Source of the DNA: JACRLW01 sp050181465
GTDB taxonomy: Bacteria; Planctomycetota; UBA1135; UBA2386
NCBI GenBank assembly: GCA_050181465.1
Contig: JBFXDD010000013.1
Coordinates: forward strand, 1 to 64,000
Reading direction: 5' to 3'
Length of the DNA stretch: 64,000 nt
Positions 7,353 through 15,287 of this stretch are shown here, piece by piece. Position numbers and translations under genes: made by a program. The notes below the pieces were generated by a model that had not been told where the DNA came from, made no database searches, and saw only the letters and a list, made by a program, of their open reading frames with translations. Every line of letters begins with the position of its first letter. The first letter of the stretch is position 1.

Positions 7353-7978
7353 CTAAGTGGCTCGCTGGCTCCGAAACTCAGCATTTTCTTCGTTAGGCGC
7401 CCTGGTCGACGGCCTGCTCGACGGCCCGGCAGGCGGGGTCCCGGCCAGCACACGGAGTTTTTCCGCGGCTCGGTCGAGCGCGCGCTCGGCATTGGAAAGC
7501 TTCGTCCCGAGCGCGTCGCCAAAGCCAGCCCACGTCGAGTTCGTGAGCGCAGCACGCACTACCTCCCGGACGCGCGGCGTGGCGTCCGCCAGCATCTTGG
7601 ACAACCGCTGGTAGACGACCGGTGACACACCCGACGAATCGTCATCCTCAGCCGCCGCGAGCGAGAATGCTTGCGACTGAGTGAGTGAGTGAGTGGAACC
7701 CCCCGCCGCCGCGCAGATTTCTCCGCCTTGCAAAGTCTCGCCAACGCGCGCCGTGCAACTACCCGCAGCCAACCGCCCAGTCGCTTCGGCGCACGTTCCC
7801 GCATCATCGAACGCGTGAGCTGATCCCACACGATGTCTTCGACTTGTCGGCTACGCGACCCGGTCACTCCAGTCGCTCGAACCGCTGCGCGGACCTTCCG
7901 CGAGAGATCGTCGGCACATCCCGGCACAACGACTTCGCCCTCGGATCCGACCGCTGACATCTCCACTTCTTGAACCAC
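7353..7978 (-). pseudogene. Sigma-70-like regulator interrupted by a frameshift at a tetranucleotide repeat
   Basis: Translation starts plausibly at the GTG at 7978, six bases after a perfect AGGAGG. The first frame has sigma region-2 character: VEDIVWDQLTRSMM, then GGWLRVVARRALARLCKAEK, close to the ECF pattern A-ED-VQEV...AWLRTVARN. It degenerates into Ser/Arg-rich sequence at about 7690. The neighbouring frame becomes protein-like there and continues FSLAAAEDDDSSGVSPVVYQRLSKML, then LSNAERALDRAAEKLRVLAG, which resembles a region-4 helix-turn-helix end. The frame change falls on four tandem TGAG units (7678-7693), directly next to a run of six C (7699-7704). Gain or loss of one repeat unit would restore a single frame. 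The gene is therefore either a recent pseudogene, a phase-variable gene or a sequencing error. Confidence 0.6.
7678..7704. repeat. Tetranucleotide repeat (TGAG)4 plus C6 homopolymer inside a coding region
   Basis: Four perfect TGAG units at 7678-7693 are followed by TGGAA and six C residues at 7699-7704. Both tracts sit where the reading frame of the sigma-like gene shifts. Tetranucleotide repeats in coding DNA are classic slippage sites. Confidence 0.85.
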
Positions 7979-8090
7979 GAACGACCTCCTGACTCGGTCT
8001 CGCTCCACTCGTGGAACTCCGCGGGGCAGCGAAGCACACGACTCGGAGCGTGACAGTCTTCGCGACCGAGTCCGCCGTCAACCCCCTCGA

Positions 8091-8120
8091 CACCCGCACA
8101 CACCCGCACACACCCGCAAC
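8091..8120. repeat. Three tandem 10-bp units (CACCCGCACA)
   Basis: CACCCGCACA occurs at 8091-8100 and 8101-8110, followed by CACCCGCAAC at 8111-8120. It lies in the 162-base gap between the sigma-like gene (divergent start at 7978) and the end of the lipoprotein gene at 8141. No other signal is seen in that gap. Confidence 0.8.
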
Positions 8121-8140
8121 CGACAGTCGAGATCGAGCCG

Positions 8141-8644
8141 TCAGTCGAACGGCACCGCGATCGAGATCGACGGCTGCGACCAGAAGAGATCTACGGAAAC
8201 GAACACCGAGGCGAATCCCGGCGCCCAAACCTCGAGCAGCACGCGCGCTTCGTCTTCGAACTGGCCCGGCGCGAGCACCGCACGCCCGCGTGAGTCGAGG
8301 GCGAAACCGACGTCATAGGAAGCGAGGTCCAGCGGCGAGAAATACGCGAAGCCGGACGAGTCGGTCAGCACGAAGGAATCCACGAACGGCGAGCGGCACA
8401 AACACCCGCTCCACTCCTGCTCGGCCTGCACGATTCGCACGCCGACGTCCTGCCAGACCCCGCCGCTGATCGGGTCATAGACCTGCACCTCGATCGAGAC
8501 GGGGCGCGGGGGGTCGATGTAGACCAGGGTCGGCCGCGGCGCGCAGGACACGGCCGCGAGCGCCAGCGCCACGACCGCGACGACGGGCGCCCGAGACAGC
8601 CGGGACAGGGACCAGGAAAGGGACCGAAGCGAGGAGCGGAACAT
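8141..8644 (-). CDS. Lipoprotein with a carboxypeptidase-regulatory-like fold
   Basis: A 167-residue product. The start at 8644 gives MFRSSLRSLSWSL, a hydrophobic core VVAVVALAL and the lipobox LAAVSCAP (Cys near residue 34). The mature domain (SIEVQVYDPISGGVWQDVGVRI, then LTDSSGFAYFSPLDLASYDVGF) has the strand spacing of transthyretin-like or carboxypeptidase-regulatory-like beta sandwiches, where a user-like signature TDxxGxaxF recurs. It is probably an outer-membrane-anchored or periplasmic small domain of unknown role. It is transcribed divergently from the sigma operon that begins at 8811, so the 166-base spacer should carry both promoters. Confidence 0.65.
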   Translation of the reverse strand: MFRSSLRSLSWSLSRLSRAPVVAVVALALAAVSCAPRPTLVYIDPPRPVSIEVQVYDPISGGVWQDVGVRIVQAEQEWSGCLCRSPFVDSFVLTDSSGFAYFSPLDLASYDVGFALDSRGRAVLAPGQFEDEARVLLEVWAPGFASVFVSVDLFWSQPSISIAVPFD

Positions 8645-8810
8645 GGAAACCCACGGATCAAACGGCGTGCCGTTCCCGGGGATCGGCCTGGCAGGCCGGC
8701 GATCGGGCCGTCCACCCCCGCGTCGGCGCTCGCGTGTCACATGCCGAGGACAGGCAAGATCCGGCGAGCGACGGGAAGAAAGGCCCTAGCCAAGCCCTCT
8801 GAGGGGAGCG

Positions 8811-9458
8811 ATGTTCGCCGTCCCCCGCATGCCCGACCTCTCCGACGACGACCTGATCGACGCCGCCCTCGCCGGCGAGGGGTCCGCCTTCGGCTCGCTG
8901 ATGGAACGCTACCAAGACCGGGTCTTCCGGCTGATCGGGCGCTTCACCCGCGACCACGGCGAGGCGGAGGACTTGGCCCAGGAGGTGTTCGTGAAGGTGT
9001 TCCGCAAGCTGCACACCTTCCAGCGCGACTCCGCGCTGTTCACCTGGATCTACCGGGTGACCGTCAACACGGTGAACGATCACTTCGGCCGCAGCAGTCG
9101 CCGTCGCCTGCGCCTGGTCGATGATCCGACCGAACTCGACGCCAACCCGAACGACCGCAGCGACGGCAGCGCCCCGAGCCAACCCCTGCTCGACGAGGAG
9201 ATGCGACGCGTGACCCGCGAGATCCTCGAGCAGCTCCCTGAGAACTACCGGACGATCTTGATCCTGCGCGAATTCGAAGACATGTCGTACACGCAGATGG
9301 CCGAGGTCCTCGGCCTGCAAATGGGCACCGTGGAATCCCGGCTGTTCCGCGCCCGGCAGCGCTTCAAGGAAGCGCTCGAGCGACTGCACCCGGAACTCGT
9401 GCCGGGCAGCCGCAGCGATGGGATCGTGAAGAGCCGATCCGACGGAGGTGACCGATGA
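8811..9458 (+). CDS. ECF-type RNA polymerase sigma factor
   Basis: A 215-residue extracytoplasmic-function sigma factor. Region 2 occupies about residues 14-97 (ALFTWIYRVTVNTVNDHFGR is the typical region 2.4 end, preceded by HGEAEDLAQEVFVKVFRKL). Region 4 occupies about residues 135-190 (LPENYRTILILREFEDMSYTQMAEVLGL, then GTVESRLFRARQRFKEAL). GAGGGGA precedes the ATG. The next gene starts inside its stop codon (ATGA) and encodes an anti-sigma-like protein, so the pair forms the usual sigma/anti-sigma switch. It probably controls its own operon, which continues into pilus-assembly-like genes. Confidence 0.93.
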   Translation: MFAVPRMPDLSDDDLIDAALAGEGSAFGSLMERYQDRVFRLIGRFTRDHGEAEDLAQEVFVKVFRKLHTFQRDSALFTWIYRVTVNTVNDHFGRSSRRRLRLVDDPTELDANPNDRSDGSAPSQPLLDEEMRRVTREILEQLPENYRTILILREFEDMSYTQMAEVLGLQMGTVESRLFRARQRFKEALERLHPELVPGSRSDGIVKSRSDGGDR

Positions 9459-9964
9459 ACCACGCAACCGACGACCGCCTTCCGAACGACGACCCGCGTC
9501 TCCTCTGCCAGCGCTATGTGGACGGCGCCCTGTCGACCACCGAGCGCGCCGCCTTCGAACTGCGCCTGCGCGCCGAGCCCGGTCTGACCGCACTCGTCGC
9601 CGACCTGCGCGCGTTGCGCAGCACCTTCGCGCCGATGGCGCGCGAGAGTGCGCCGGTCGCCTCGCCCGGCTTCCGCGCCCGCGTCATGGCACTCGCCGCG
9701 GTCGCTCCGGAGTCACATGACGACTCGCCGTCCGTCGCCTCGTCCCAATCGGCCGGCGACGTCGCCGATTCGCACGGCCTCTTCCGCTTGCTTCGCCGCT
9801 GCCTGGTCGCCGCGGCGATCCTCAGCGCGATCTCGTTGGTGTTCCTGAGCGGAGTCCTGCGCCGAGCCGACAGCGGGCGGCTCGAAGCCTCGGAAGCCCA
9901 GGTGCAGAAGGCGATGGATGCGCTCGACGCCCGCATCAAGGCCCGCGCTACGGAGTCGCGTTGA
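9455..9964 (+). CDS. Anti-sigma factor, membrane-anchored
   Basis: A 169-residue protein. The cytoplasmic N-terminus (LLCQRYVDGALSTTERAAFE, then LRAEPGLTALVADLRAL) matches the helical fold of zinc-type anti-sigma domains, although the full HxxxCxxC zinc motif is not present: only one Cys is seen. A single membrane segment lies at about residues 112-132 (CLVAAAILSAISLVFLSGVL), followed by a short extracytoplasmic helix. The start overlaps the sigma gene by four bases and follows GGAGGTGACC, consistent with coupled synthesis. It most likely holds the upstream sigma factor at the membrane. Confidence 0.8.
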   Translation: MNHATDDRLPNDDPRLLCQRYVDGALSTTERAAFELRLRAEPGLTALVADLRALRSTFAPMARESAPVASPGFRARVMALAAVAPESHDDSPSVASSQSAGDVADSHGLFRLLRRCLVAAAILSAISLVFLSGVLRRADSGRLEASEAQVQKAMDALDARIKARATESR

Positions 9965-10398
9965 GCCCGGGCGCGACGGACGGCCTCCTGAAGCGACACG
10001 TCCTCGGCGCGGTCGCGGCCGCGTTCGTCGCCGGAGCACTGTTCGGGATCGCGCTCCCCAAGGCCGTCGAACTCCTGGCCGCCAGCGAGCCGGAGAGCGC
10101 GGAGGATTTCTACGTCCGCGAGCTCACCGCCCGCTACCGCCTGGCGCCGCGACAGGTCGAGCTGGTGCGCATGGTGCTCCAGAGCCGGAACGAGGCATAC
10201 CTCCAGGCGCTGCTCGCCGATTCGAAGCGCCTTCCCGACCAACTTCGCTTCCAGATCGAGGAAGTCCGCCACCGCGCGGAAGAACGGATCAAAAGCGTGT
10301 TGACCGCGGAGCAACTGCGGCAATTCTTGCGCGACTCCACTCCCGAGGAGTTGGCGCCCGGCACGGCCGGGTCTCAGAATCGGGACGACAAACGGTAA
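9961..10398 (+). CDS. Membrane-anchored periplasmic sensor-like protein (Spy/CnrX-like helical)
   Basis: A 145-residue protein translated from a TTG that overlaps the anti-sigma stop codon. A signal anchor (HVLGAVAAAFVAGALFGIAL, about residues 13-32) is followed by an all-helical periplasmic domain. That domain has YRLAPRQVELVRMVLQSRNEAYLQAL and ends in RIKSVLTAEQLRQFL. This layout of long helices with a final 'LTAEQ-R-F' is typical of Spy/CpxP/CnrX-type periplasmic proteins that monitor stress or metals. Its place right after the anti-sigma gene suggests it feeds a periplasmic signal into the sigma switch. Confidence 0.6.
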   Translation: MSPGATDGLLKRHVLGAVAAAFVAGALFGIALPKAVELLAASEPESAEDFYVRELTARYRLAPRQVELVRMVLQSRNEAYLQALLADSKRLPDQLRFQIEEVRHRAEERIKSVLTAEQLRQFLRDSTPEELAPGTAGSQNRDDKR

Positions 10399-10402
10399 CT
10401 TC

Positions 10403-12364
10403 ATGGCCAGAGCAGTCGGACTGGACGCCGGTGCGCACGAGATCAAGGTGGTCGAGCTGGACGGCTCGTACCGCAAGCCGCGCCTCCTCAAAGTGAGCAT
10501 CGACCAGGTGCCCTACGCCGCCGCCGGCGAAGGGGGCGCCAAGCTGGAAGCGGAGGCCGCGCTGTCGGCGCTGCAGGATCAGCACATCCGGCTCGACAAC
10601 CTCTGCCTCGGCTTCCCCTGCCGCGAGGCGGTGTTGCGATCGCTCAAGATCCCCTTCGTGGGGGATGACGCGATCCGCAAGGTCATCAAATTCGAGGCGG
10701 AAGGCTCGATCCACAGCCACAGCGTGGACGAGATGGTCGTCGACTTCCTGACCCTCGAGAAGGGCGACGGCAACACATCGGTGCTGGTCGCCGCGGTGCC
10801 GAAGAAGTCGCTCGGCGCGCTCCTGAACGCGCTCGAGGGCGAGGGCATCGAGCCCGAGCGAGTGGACCTCGACACCATGGCGCTGTTCCGCGTCGCGGAA
10901 TGGGCCGGTTGCTTCGGCGAGGATGTCGCCCAACGCGCAGCCGAGAGCGCCGAGAGCGGCGCACCGGTTGACGTCGCCGCCGCGAAGTCGGGAGTGCCGG
11001 CTGTGGCGGGACGCAAGCGCGCGCAACTCGTGATCGACGTCGGAGCGCGCTCCACCCGCGTGATCGCAGTGGTCGACGGCAAGCTGATCGACATGCGCGC
11101 GATGCGCATCGGCACCGATTCGCTCGCGGAAGAGATCGCGGCATCGGCTGCGGTGTCCGTCGATTCGGCGCGCACGGCCGTCAAGGAGTCGCTCGATTCG
11201 GGCGAAGACGTCACGTTCGTGCTGGACGTCGAGGAAGACGCTCCCGCGGGCGCCGAGGATGGTGACAAGGAGGCTGCTGCGGTTCCCGCGCGCCGCGCCG
11301 ATGTCCTCACCGGCGCCGCGGCACAGACCGCTCGCGAACGATTCCTTCAGAAGCTCGAGCGCGAGTTTCTCCGCTTCCTGACGGCGCTCCCGCAGGTTGC
11401 CGGCATCGAGCGCGCGTGGATCACCGGCGGCGGCTCCCTGGTGCCCGGCACGACGGAGGTCCTCGCGAAGGTGCTGGAGTGTCCGATCGATCGACTCGAC
11501 GTCCTGGCTCGACTCAATCACAACCTCTCCAGCGACGATGCCGAGCGCATCGGCCCGCGCATCGCGGTAGCGGTCGGCCTTGCGCTCGACATGTTGAGCA
11601 CGACCGGCGGCTTCGACTTCCGCCGCGAGAACCTCGCCTACAAGCGCCGTTTCGATCGGATCAAATTCCCGCTCGCGATCGCGACCATGCTCGCGGTGTT
11701 CTTGCCGTTCATCTACAGCTTGCGCGTTCGATCGCAGGTGGTCGAACTCGAGAAGCAGTACGGTCTCGTCTACATCGACACCAAGACCGCTCGCGGCGAG
11801 AAGCCGAAGGTGAGCTTCTGGGGCTATCTGGGGGCTCTGATGAGCAAGGGCGCGCAGGGCGTGCAGCAGTACCTCACGCCGAAGGAGTTCGCGACTCTCA
11901 CCGACGACCTGCAGAACCGACCGACCTTCCAGCGCCTGCCGCGATTGCGCGAAGAACTCGCGAAGAAGCTCAAGGACAAGCAGGCCGAGACGAACATCTA
12001 CGAGGACCTGCAGGTCCCGTCCGGCTTCTACGTGCTGTCGCGGTTCTCCGATGCGGTCAAGTCGATCGAAGGTGAGCTGGGCGAGTTCCTCGTCACCGAA
12101 GTCGAGGTCAACCTGCCCTCGATCAAGAAGTCGAAGTATCTCCAAGTCCGTGTCGCATTCCGCGGCGACGACGCACGCACGCGCTTCGAGCGAATGCGTG
12201 ACGGGCTGCGTGCGACCTTCGATCGACCAGGTTCCCCGTTCGTCGACTTCAAGACGGGCCAGGGCGTGGCCGGCGAAGAGCCGTTCGCCGACACCGACAT
12301 GACCGGGGCGTACTTCACGCTCCGGATCGAGATCGCCGACGAGTTCCAACCCGAAGTGCAGTGA
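10403..12364 (+). CDS. PilM-PilN-like fusion (type IV pilus / type II secretion assembly)
   Basis: A 653-residue protein. Residues 1-400 form a PilM-type actin-like ATPase: the phosphate-1 motif is seen in AVGLDAGAHEIKVVEL, phosphate-2 in LVIDVGARSTRVIAVV, and the adenosine loop in ITGGGSLVPG. After about residue 420 comes a membrane segment (IKFPLAIATMLAVFLPFIYSL) and a periplasmic domain of some 200 residues, as in PilN or the C-terminal part of GspL. PilM and PilN are usually separate genes, so this is a natural fusion that mimics the GspL arrangement. It begins four bases after the preceding gene and is followed after 10 bases by a PilO-like gene. Confidence 0.78.
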   Translation: MARAVGLDAGAHEIKVVELDGSYRKPRLLKVSIDQVPYAAAGEGGAKLEAEAALSALQDQHIRLDNLCLGFPCREAVLRSLKIPFVGDDAIRKVIKFEAEGSIHSHSVDEMVVDFLTLEKGDGNTSVLVAAVPKKSLGALLNALEGEGIEPERVDLDTMALFRVAEWAGCFGEDVAQRAAESAESGAPVDVAAAKSGVPAVAGRKRAQLVIDVGARSTRVIAVVDGKLIDMRAMRIGTDSLAEEIAASAAVSVDSARTAVKESLDSGEDVTFVLDVEEDAPAGAEDGDKEAAAVPARRADVLTGAAAQTARERFLQKLEREFLRFLTALPQVAGIERAWITGGGSLVPGTTEVLAKVLECPIDRLDVLARLNHNLSSDDAERIGPRIAVAVGLALDMLSTTGGFDFRRENLAYKRRFDRIKFPLAIATMLAVFLPFIYSLRVRSQVVELEKQYGLVYIDTKTARGEKPKVSFWGYLGALMSKGAQGVQQYLTPKEFATLTDDLQNRPTFQRLPRLREELAKKLKDKQAETNIYEDLQVPSGFYVLSRFSDAVKSIEGELGEFLVTEVEVNLPSIKKSKYLQVRVAFRGDDARTRFERMRDGLRATFDRPGSPFVDFKTGQGVAGEEPFADTDMTGAYFTLRIEIADEFQPEVQ

Positions 12365-12374
12365 GGGCTACCGG

Positions 12375-12971
12375 ATGTTCAAGAACCTCGATCTCTACAA
12401 AGGCATCATCCTGGTGAGCCTCCTGCTTCTGCCGGTGTCCCTGGGCTACCTATGGTGGATCCAGGGCCAGAAGGTGGAAGCCGAGAAGGCGATCGCGTCG
12501 GCAACCGCCTCGAAGGGCGAGCTGTTCAAGATCGGCGAGATCGTGCGCAAGCTCGACACCGTCGAGAAGAACCTCTCGCGCGGCGGTGAGTCCGAAAGCC
12601 ACCGGATCTACTTCGAACGAAAGATCCTCAAGGCAGCCAACGACGGTGCCGGACTGAGCAACAACGACTTCGTGATCGGCAACGAAGTCTCGACACCGGT
12701 GACGGGTAACAAGGCCGTCGATCAGGTCGTCGGTATCACGTTCAAGCGCGCGGGCAAGGACTTCGATCTGTCGCGCGACTTCATCCACGCGATGATCTGG
12801 AACTGTGAAACCGGCGGCTCGCAAATCTGGAAGCTGCGCACGCTGAAGATCCGCAACAGCGAGGCGACCGAATCGGCACGCAAGCGCAAGGCGCCGCCGA
12901 AGACGATCGCAGACGACTGGCGACTCGAGAAGCTCGAGTTCGCGCGCCGAGAACCTGCGCGGAAGAGCTGA
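12375..12971 (+). CDS. PilO/GspM-like inner-membrane protein
   Basis: A 198-residue protein with a short cytoplasmic tail (MFKNLDLYKG), one membrane span at about residues 11-29 (IILVSLLLLPVSLGYLWWI) and a periplasmic coiled coil (residues 30-65) leading to an alpha/beta domain. This is the PilO/GspM architecture, and its location after the PilM-PilN fusion supports a role as the partner in the inner-membrane assembly platform. Sequence similarity to characterised PilO proteins is too weak to be certain by eye. Its stop overlaps the start of the next gene by one base (TGATG). Confidence 0.6.
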   Translation: MFKNLDLYKGIILVSLLLLPVSLGYLWWIQGQKVEAEKAIASATASKGELFKIGEIVRKLDTVEKNLSRGGESESHRIYFERKILKAANDGAGLSNNDFVIGNEVSTPVTGNKAVDQVVGITFKRAGKDFDLSRDFIHAMIWNCETGGSQIWKLRTLKIRNSEATESARKRKAPPKTIADDWRLEKLEFARREPARKS

Positions 12972-13468
12972 TGGCGGCGGGCTGGCGCAGCGGGCGCTCG
13001 GCCCGCACCCTGACGCTCGCGTTCTGCGCGATCGCGCTGAGTGGTTGCGCACAACTCGTGCAATACACCGACGAACTGCGCGACAAGCGCACCGGCCGCA
13101 GCCCCGTGGTGCGAATGCCCGCCACCGTCGGCGGCATCGTTGGATTCGTCGCGGGCACACCTGTGTCGGTGGCCGCCCTGCCGGCGACGTGGCTGGTCTA
13201 TCGCTACCAGAAGTCGGAGACCCCGCTCAGCGCCGATCCGATGTCGACGCTGCTGTTCCCCTCCTTCTTGTTCTGGCGTGCCGGCACCCTGGTGCTCGGC
13301 GCCCCCTTCGACGCACTCGAGTGGGCCGCGTGGCGCGCATGGCGTGATGCGCCGAGCCTCACGGCGGCGGAGCGCGAGGAGATCGAACTGCGTCACGACG
13401 AAGAGACGCTCCAGAGTTACCCCGTGGAGCCGATCTATCCCCTTCCCGATCGCGGTCGGGATCGCTGA
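12971..13468 (+). CDS. Lipoprotein, paralogue of the gene at 58256
   Basis: A 165-residue lipoprotein with a basic N-terminus, hydrophobic core LTLAFCAIAL and lipobox LSGCAQ (Cys near residue 25). The mature part has a conserved glycine-rich hydrophobic segment (PATVGGIVGFVAGTPVSVAALPATWLVYR) and the block FWRAGTLVLGAPFDALEWAAWRAW. Both blocks recur in the 151-residue lipoprotein at 58256-58711 (APATLGTWVGGAVGSVAALPF; HFLLGAPFDLLDWTFRRAW), so the two define a small family of otherwise unknown function. Here it ends the pilus-like operon. Confidence 0.72.
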   Translation: MAAGWRSGRSARTLTLAFCAIALSGCAQLVQYTDELRDKRTGRSPVVRMPATVGGIVGFVAGTPVSVAALPATWLVYRYQKSETPLSADPMSTLLFPSFLFWRAGTLVLGAPFDALEWAAWRAWRDAPSLTAAEREEIELRHDEETLQSYPVEPIYPLPDRGRDR

Positions 13469-13529
13469 CGCCCGGGGAAAGTCGTGGCAGAACCGTCGCG
13501 CACGCTGGCTATCCTCTGCGCCACGCGCG

Positions 13530-14540
13530 ATGCGACGAAACGAAGTCATCGAGAGGAAGCTCGTCGACCAGGCAATGCAGCCTGGGGCGAAAGTCGGGCT
13601 CACACTGCTCCTGGAGCACGTGTTCTCGGTGGACGAAATCCGTGAGATGGCGACGGCCCACGGTCTCTCGCCAAAGGGCTTTCGAGTGGAGCGAGCACCG
13701 ATCAGCCTGTTGCTTCCGCTGCTTCTCGATCCCAAGACACCGGCCATCCTCACCGAGATCTGCGGCCGGCTGCTGGAACGGATCGCTCCGCCCGAGACTC
13801 GCGACGATGCCGCCGACCAAGATCGCCTGCGCGACCTCGAGTCGTTGGCAACCCTGCGAACCGCTGAACTTCTGGAGGCACGCGAGGATCTCGCGAGCGC
13901 CCGCGAGACCGAGGCCGAGGCCCGGCGGCGGGAGGCGGAACTCCGCCGCCGACTGGAAGAGCAAGAACTCGCGACGGCCCGTGTGAGAGCAGAGCTCGAA
14001 CACCTCGCCCAGCAGCAGTCGCGACGGTCGCATCGCGTCGAGCCGCGCGACGAGGATGCGGACAAGCGGTTGCGGGAACTCGAGCGCGAGAACGAGTCGC
14101 TGAACGAGTCAGAACGAGAACTGCGTCGACTCGTCGCCGTGCGGCAGGCCCGTATTCGCGAACTCGATGAGAAGGTCGCGGAACTGCTGGACCGACTGCC
14201 GAAGGACAAGCGCGAACGGCGAGAGGCCCCGACCGCCCCCCAGCTCGCCGAAGAGTTCCGACTGCCGTACTTCCTGCCCTCCTTCTACAAGTCTCTCGAC
14301 GACAAGGATCGCCGGTCGATCGAGAAGGCAGTGCAAGCCGCCCTCCTGTTCTGCACCGAAGGACACTCGTATCCCGGCCTCGAAGTGAAGGCGATCGAAG
14401 GACAGGATGTCTGGAGCTTGCGCGCGTCGTTGCGTCTGCGGGTCTACTTCCGTTTTCGCCTCGACGGCGACGTCGAGTTCCTGGCCCTCGCGGACCGCGA
14501 GGACCAGCCGACGATGCTCCGGCGCATCAAGGAGTGGTGA
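13530..14540 (+). CDS. Coiled-coil protein with a C-terminal RelE/ParE-like domain
   Basis: A 336-residue protein starting at the ATG at 13530; the open frame upstream belongs to the preceding lipoprotein's shadow. Residues 1-90 form a helical domain (VIERKLVDQAMQPGAKVGLTLL, then FSVDEIREMATAHGLSPKGF). Residues 95-235 are a continuous charged heptad coiled coil. The last 95 residues (FYKSLDDKDRRSIEKAVQAALLF, then GLEVKAIEGQDVWSLRAS, RLRVYFRF and FLALADRED) follow the strand order and spacing of RelE/ParE-type toxins and their relatives. No partner antitoxin gene is visible. Whether the domain is an RNase or only shares the fold is unknown. Confidence 0.6.
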   Translation: MRRNEVIERKLVDQAMQPGAKVGLTLLLEHVFSVDEIREMATAHGLSPKGFRVERAPISLLLPLLLDPKTPAILTEICGRLLERIAPPETRDDAADQDRLRDLESLATLRTAELLEAREDLASARETEAEARRREAELRRRLEEQELATARVRAELEHLAQQQSRRSHRVEPRDEDADKRLRELERENESLNESERELRRLVAVRQARIRELDEKVAELLDRLPKDKRERREAPTAPQLAEEFRLPYFLPSFYKSLDDKDRRSIEKAVQAALLFCTEGHSYPGLEVKAIEGQDVWSLRASLRLRVYFRFRLDGDVEFLALADREDQPTMLRRIKEW

Positions 14541-14549
14541 TCACTGCGG

Positions 14550-15287
14550 ATGCGCGTCGTCCTCGTGCTGCTGCTTTGCTTCGCGAACCAGTCGTGCACC
14601 TGGTTTGCGGCGCGCGCTCGCGACGCAGCAGATTGCGTGCGTGTCGCGGTCGGCGTGGGCCCAGGCCTGACCGTCGAGGCTCACGTCACCGACTGGATCG
14701 CACCGGGGCTAGGCGCCGTCTCGCGCACCACGAACGTCGGCTGGCTGGATCGCCGCGTGCACGGGATGTGGGAGGAGAGCGTGGTCATCGCCACACCCCG
14801 GATCGCCTACGAGACCTTGCTACCCGAGATCGACGAAGAACTCAGCACAGACCACGATCCGTCTTTCTCCTTGTTGCGCCTCGCTGCGAGCAGCATGAAC
14901 CTGCCGAACGAGCGCTGGATCCGGCGCAAAGGGGTGACGAGCGTCGACTACTTCGCCCTGGTCAATCCCGGCGACACCGCGAGATCTTCACGATCTCACT
15001 GGCTCGCCGATCTGCTCGTCGAGGCGGGACAACCGGTGTTCCACGCCGAACGAACCGTCTGGCAACGCGGATTCTGTGAAGTCGGCGTGACCGCGCTCAT
15101 CCTGCACGGGCGCGTCGGCTTCAATCCGCTCGAGTTCGTGGACTTCCTCGGCGGCTGGTTCGGTCTCGACTTCGCGAACGACGACCGCAGATCCCCGTAC
15201 TACGAGTTCGTCCCCGAGTCGGCTGTGTTCGAGACTCGACAGCGCATCGATGAATGGCTGGAGAAGGGAAAGGATCCGGCGCGATGA
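14550..15287 (+). CDS. Putative lipoprotein of unknown function (245 aa)
   Basis: A 245-residue product. The N-terminus VVLVLLLCFANQSCTW gives a signal with a weak lipobox (Cys 16). The body has the glycine-rich strand VGVGPGLTVEAHVTDWIAPGLG near residue 35 and closes with LGGWFGLDFANDD, a C-terminal amphipathic strand pattern often seen in planctomycete exported proteins. No family recognised. It starts nine bases after the coiled-coil gene, and its stop overlaps the next start (ATGA at 15284-15287). Confidence 0.6.
   Translation: MRVVLVLLLCFANQSCTWFAARARDAADCVRVAVGVGPGLTVEAHVTDWIAPGLGAVSRTTNVGWLDRRVHGMWEESVVIATPRIAYETLLPEIDEELSTDHDPSFSLLRLAASSMNLPNERWIRRKGVTSVDYFALVNPGDTARSSRSHWLADLLVEAGQPVFHAERTVWQRGFCEVGVTALILHGRVGFNPLEFVDFLGGWFGLDFANDDRRSPYYEFVPESAVFETRQRIDEWLEKGKDPAR

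Noticed and set aside
8091..8120. Iteron-type replication origin
   Set aside because: Only three 10-bp GC-rich units are present, with no AT-rich region, DnaA boxes or rep gene nearby.
13041..13529. An N-terminal extension of the coiled-coil/RelE-like protein upstream of 13530
   Set aside because: The added 163 residues overlap the preceding lipoprotein gene in another frame and are Ser/Arg/Pro-rich shadow sequence.
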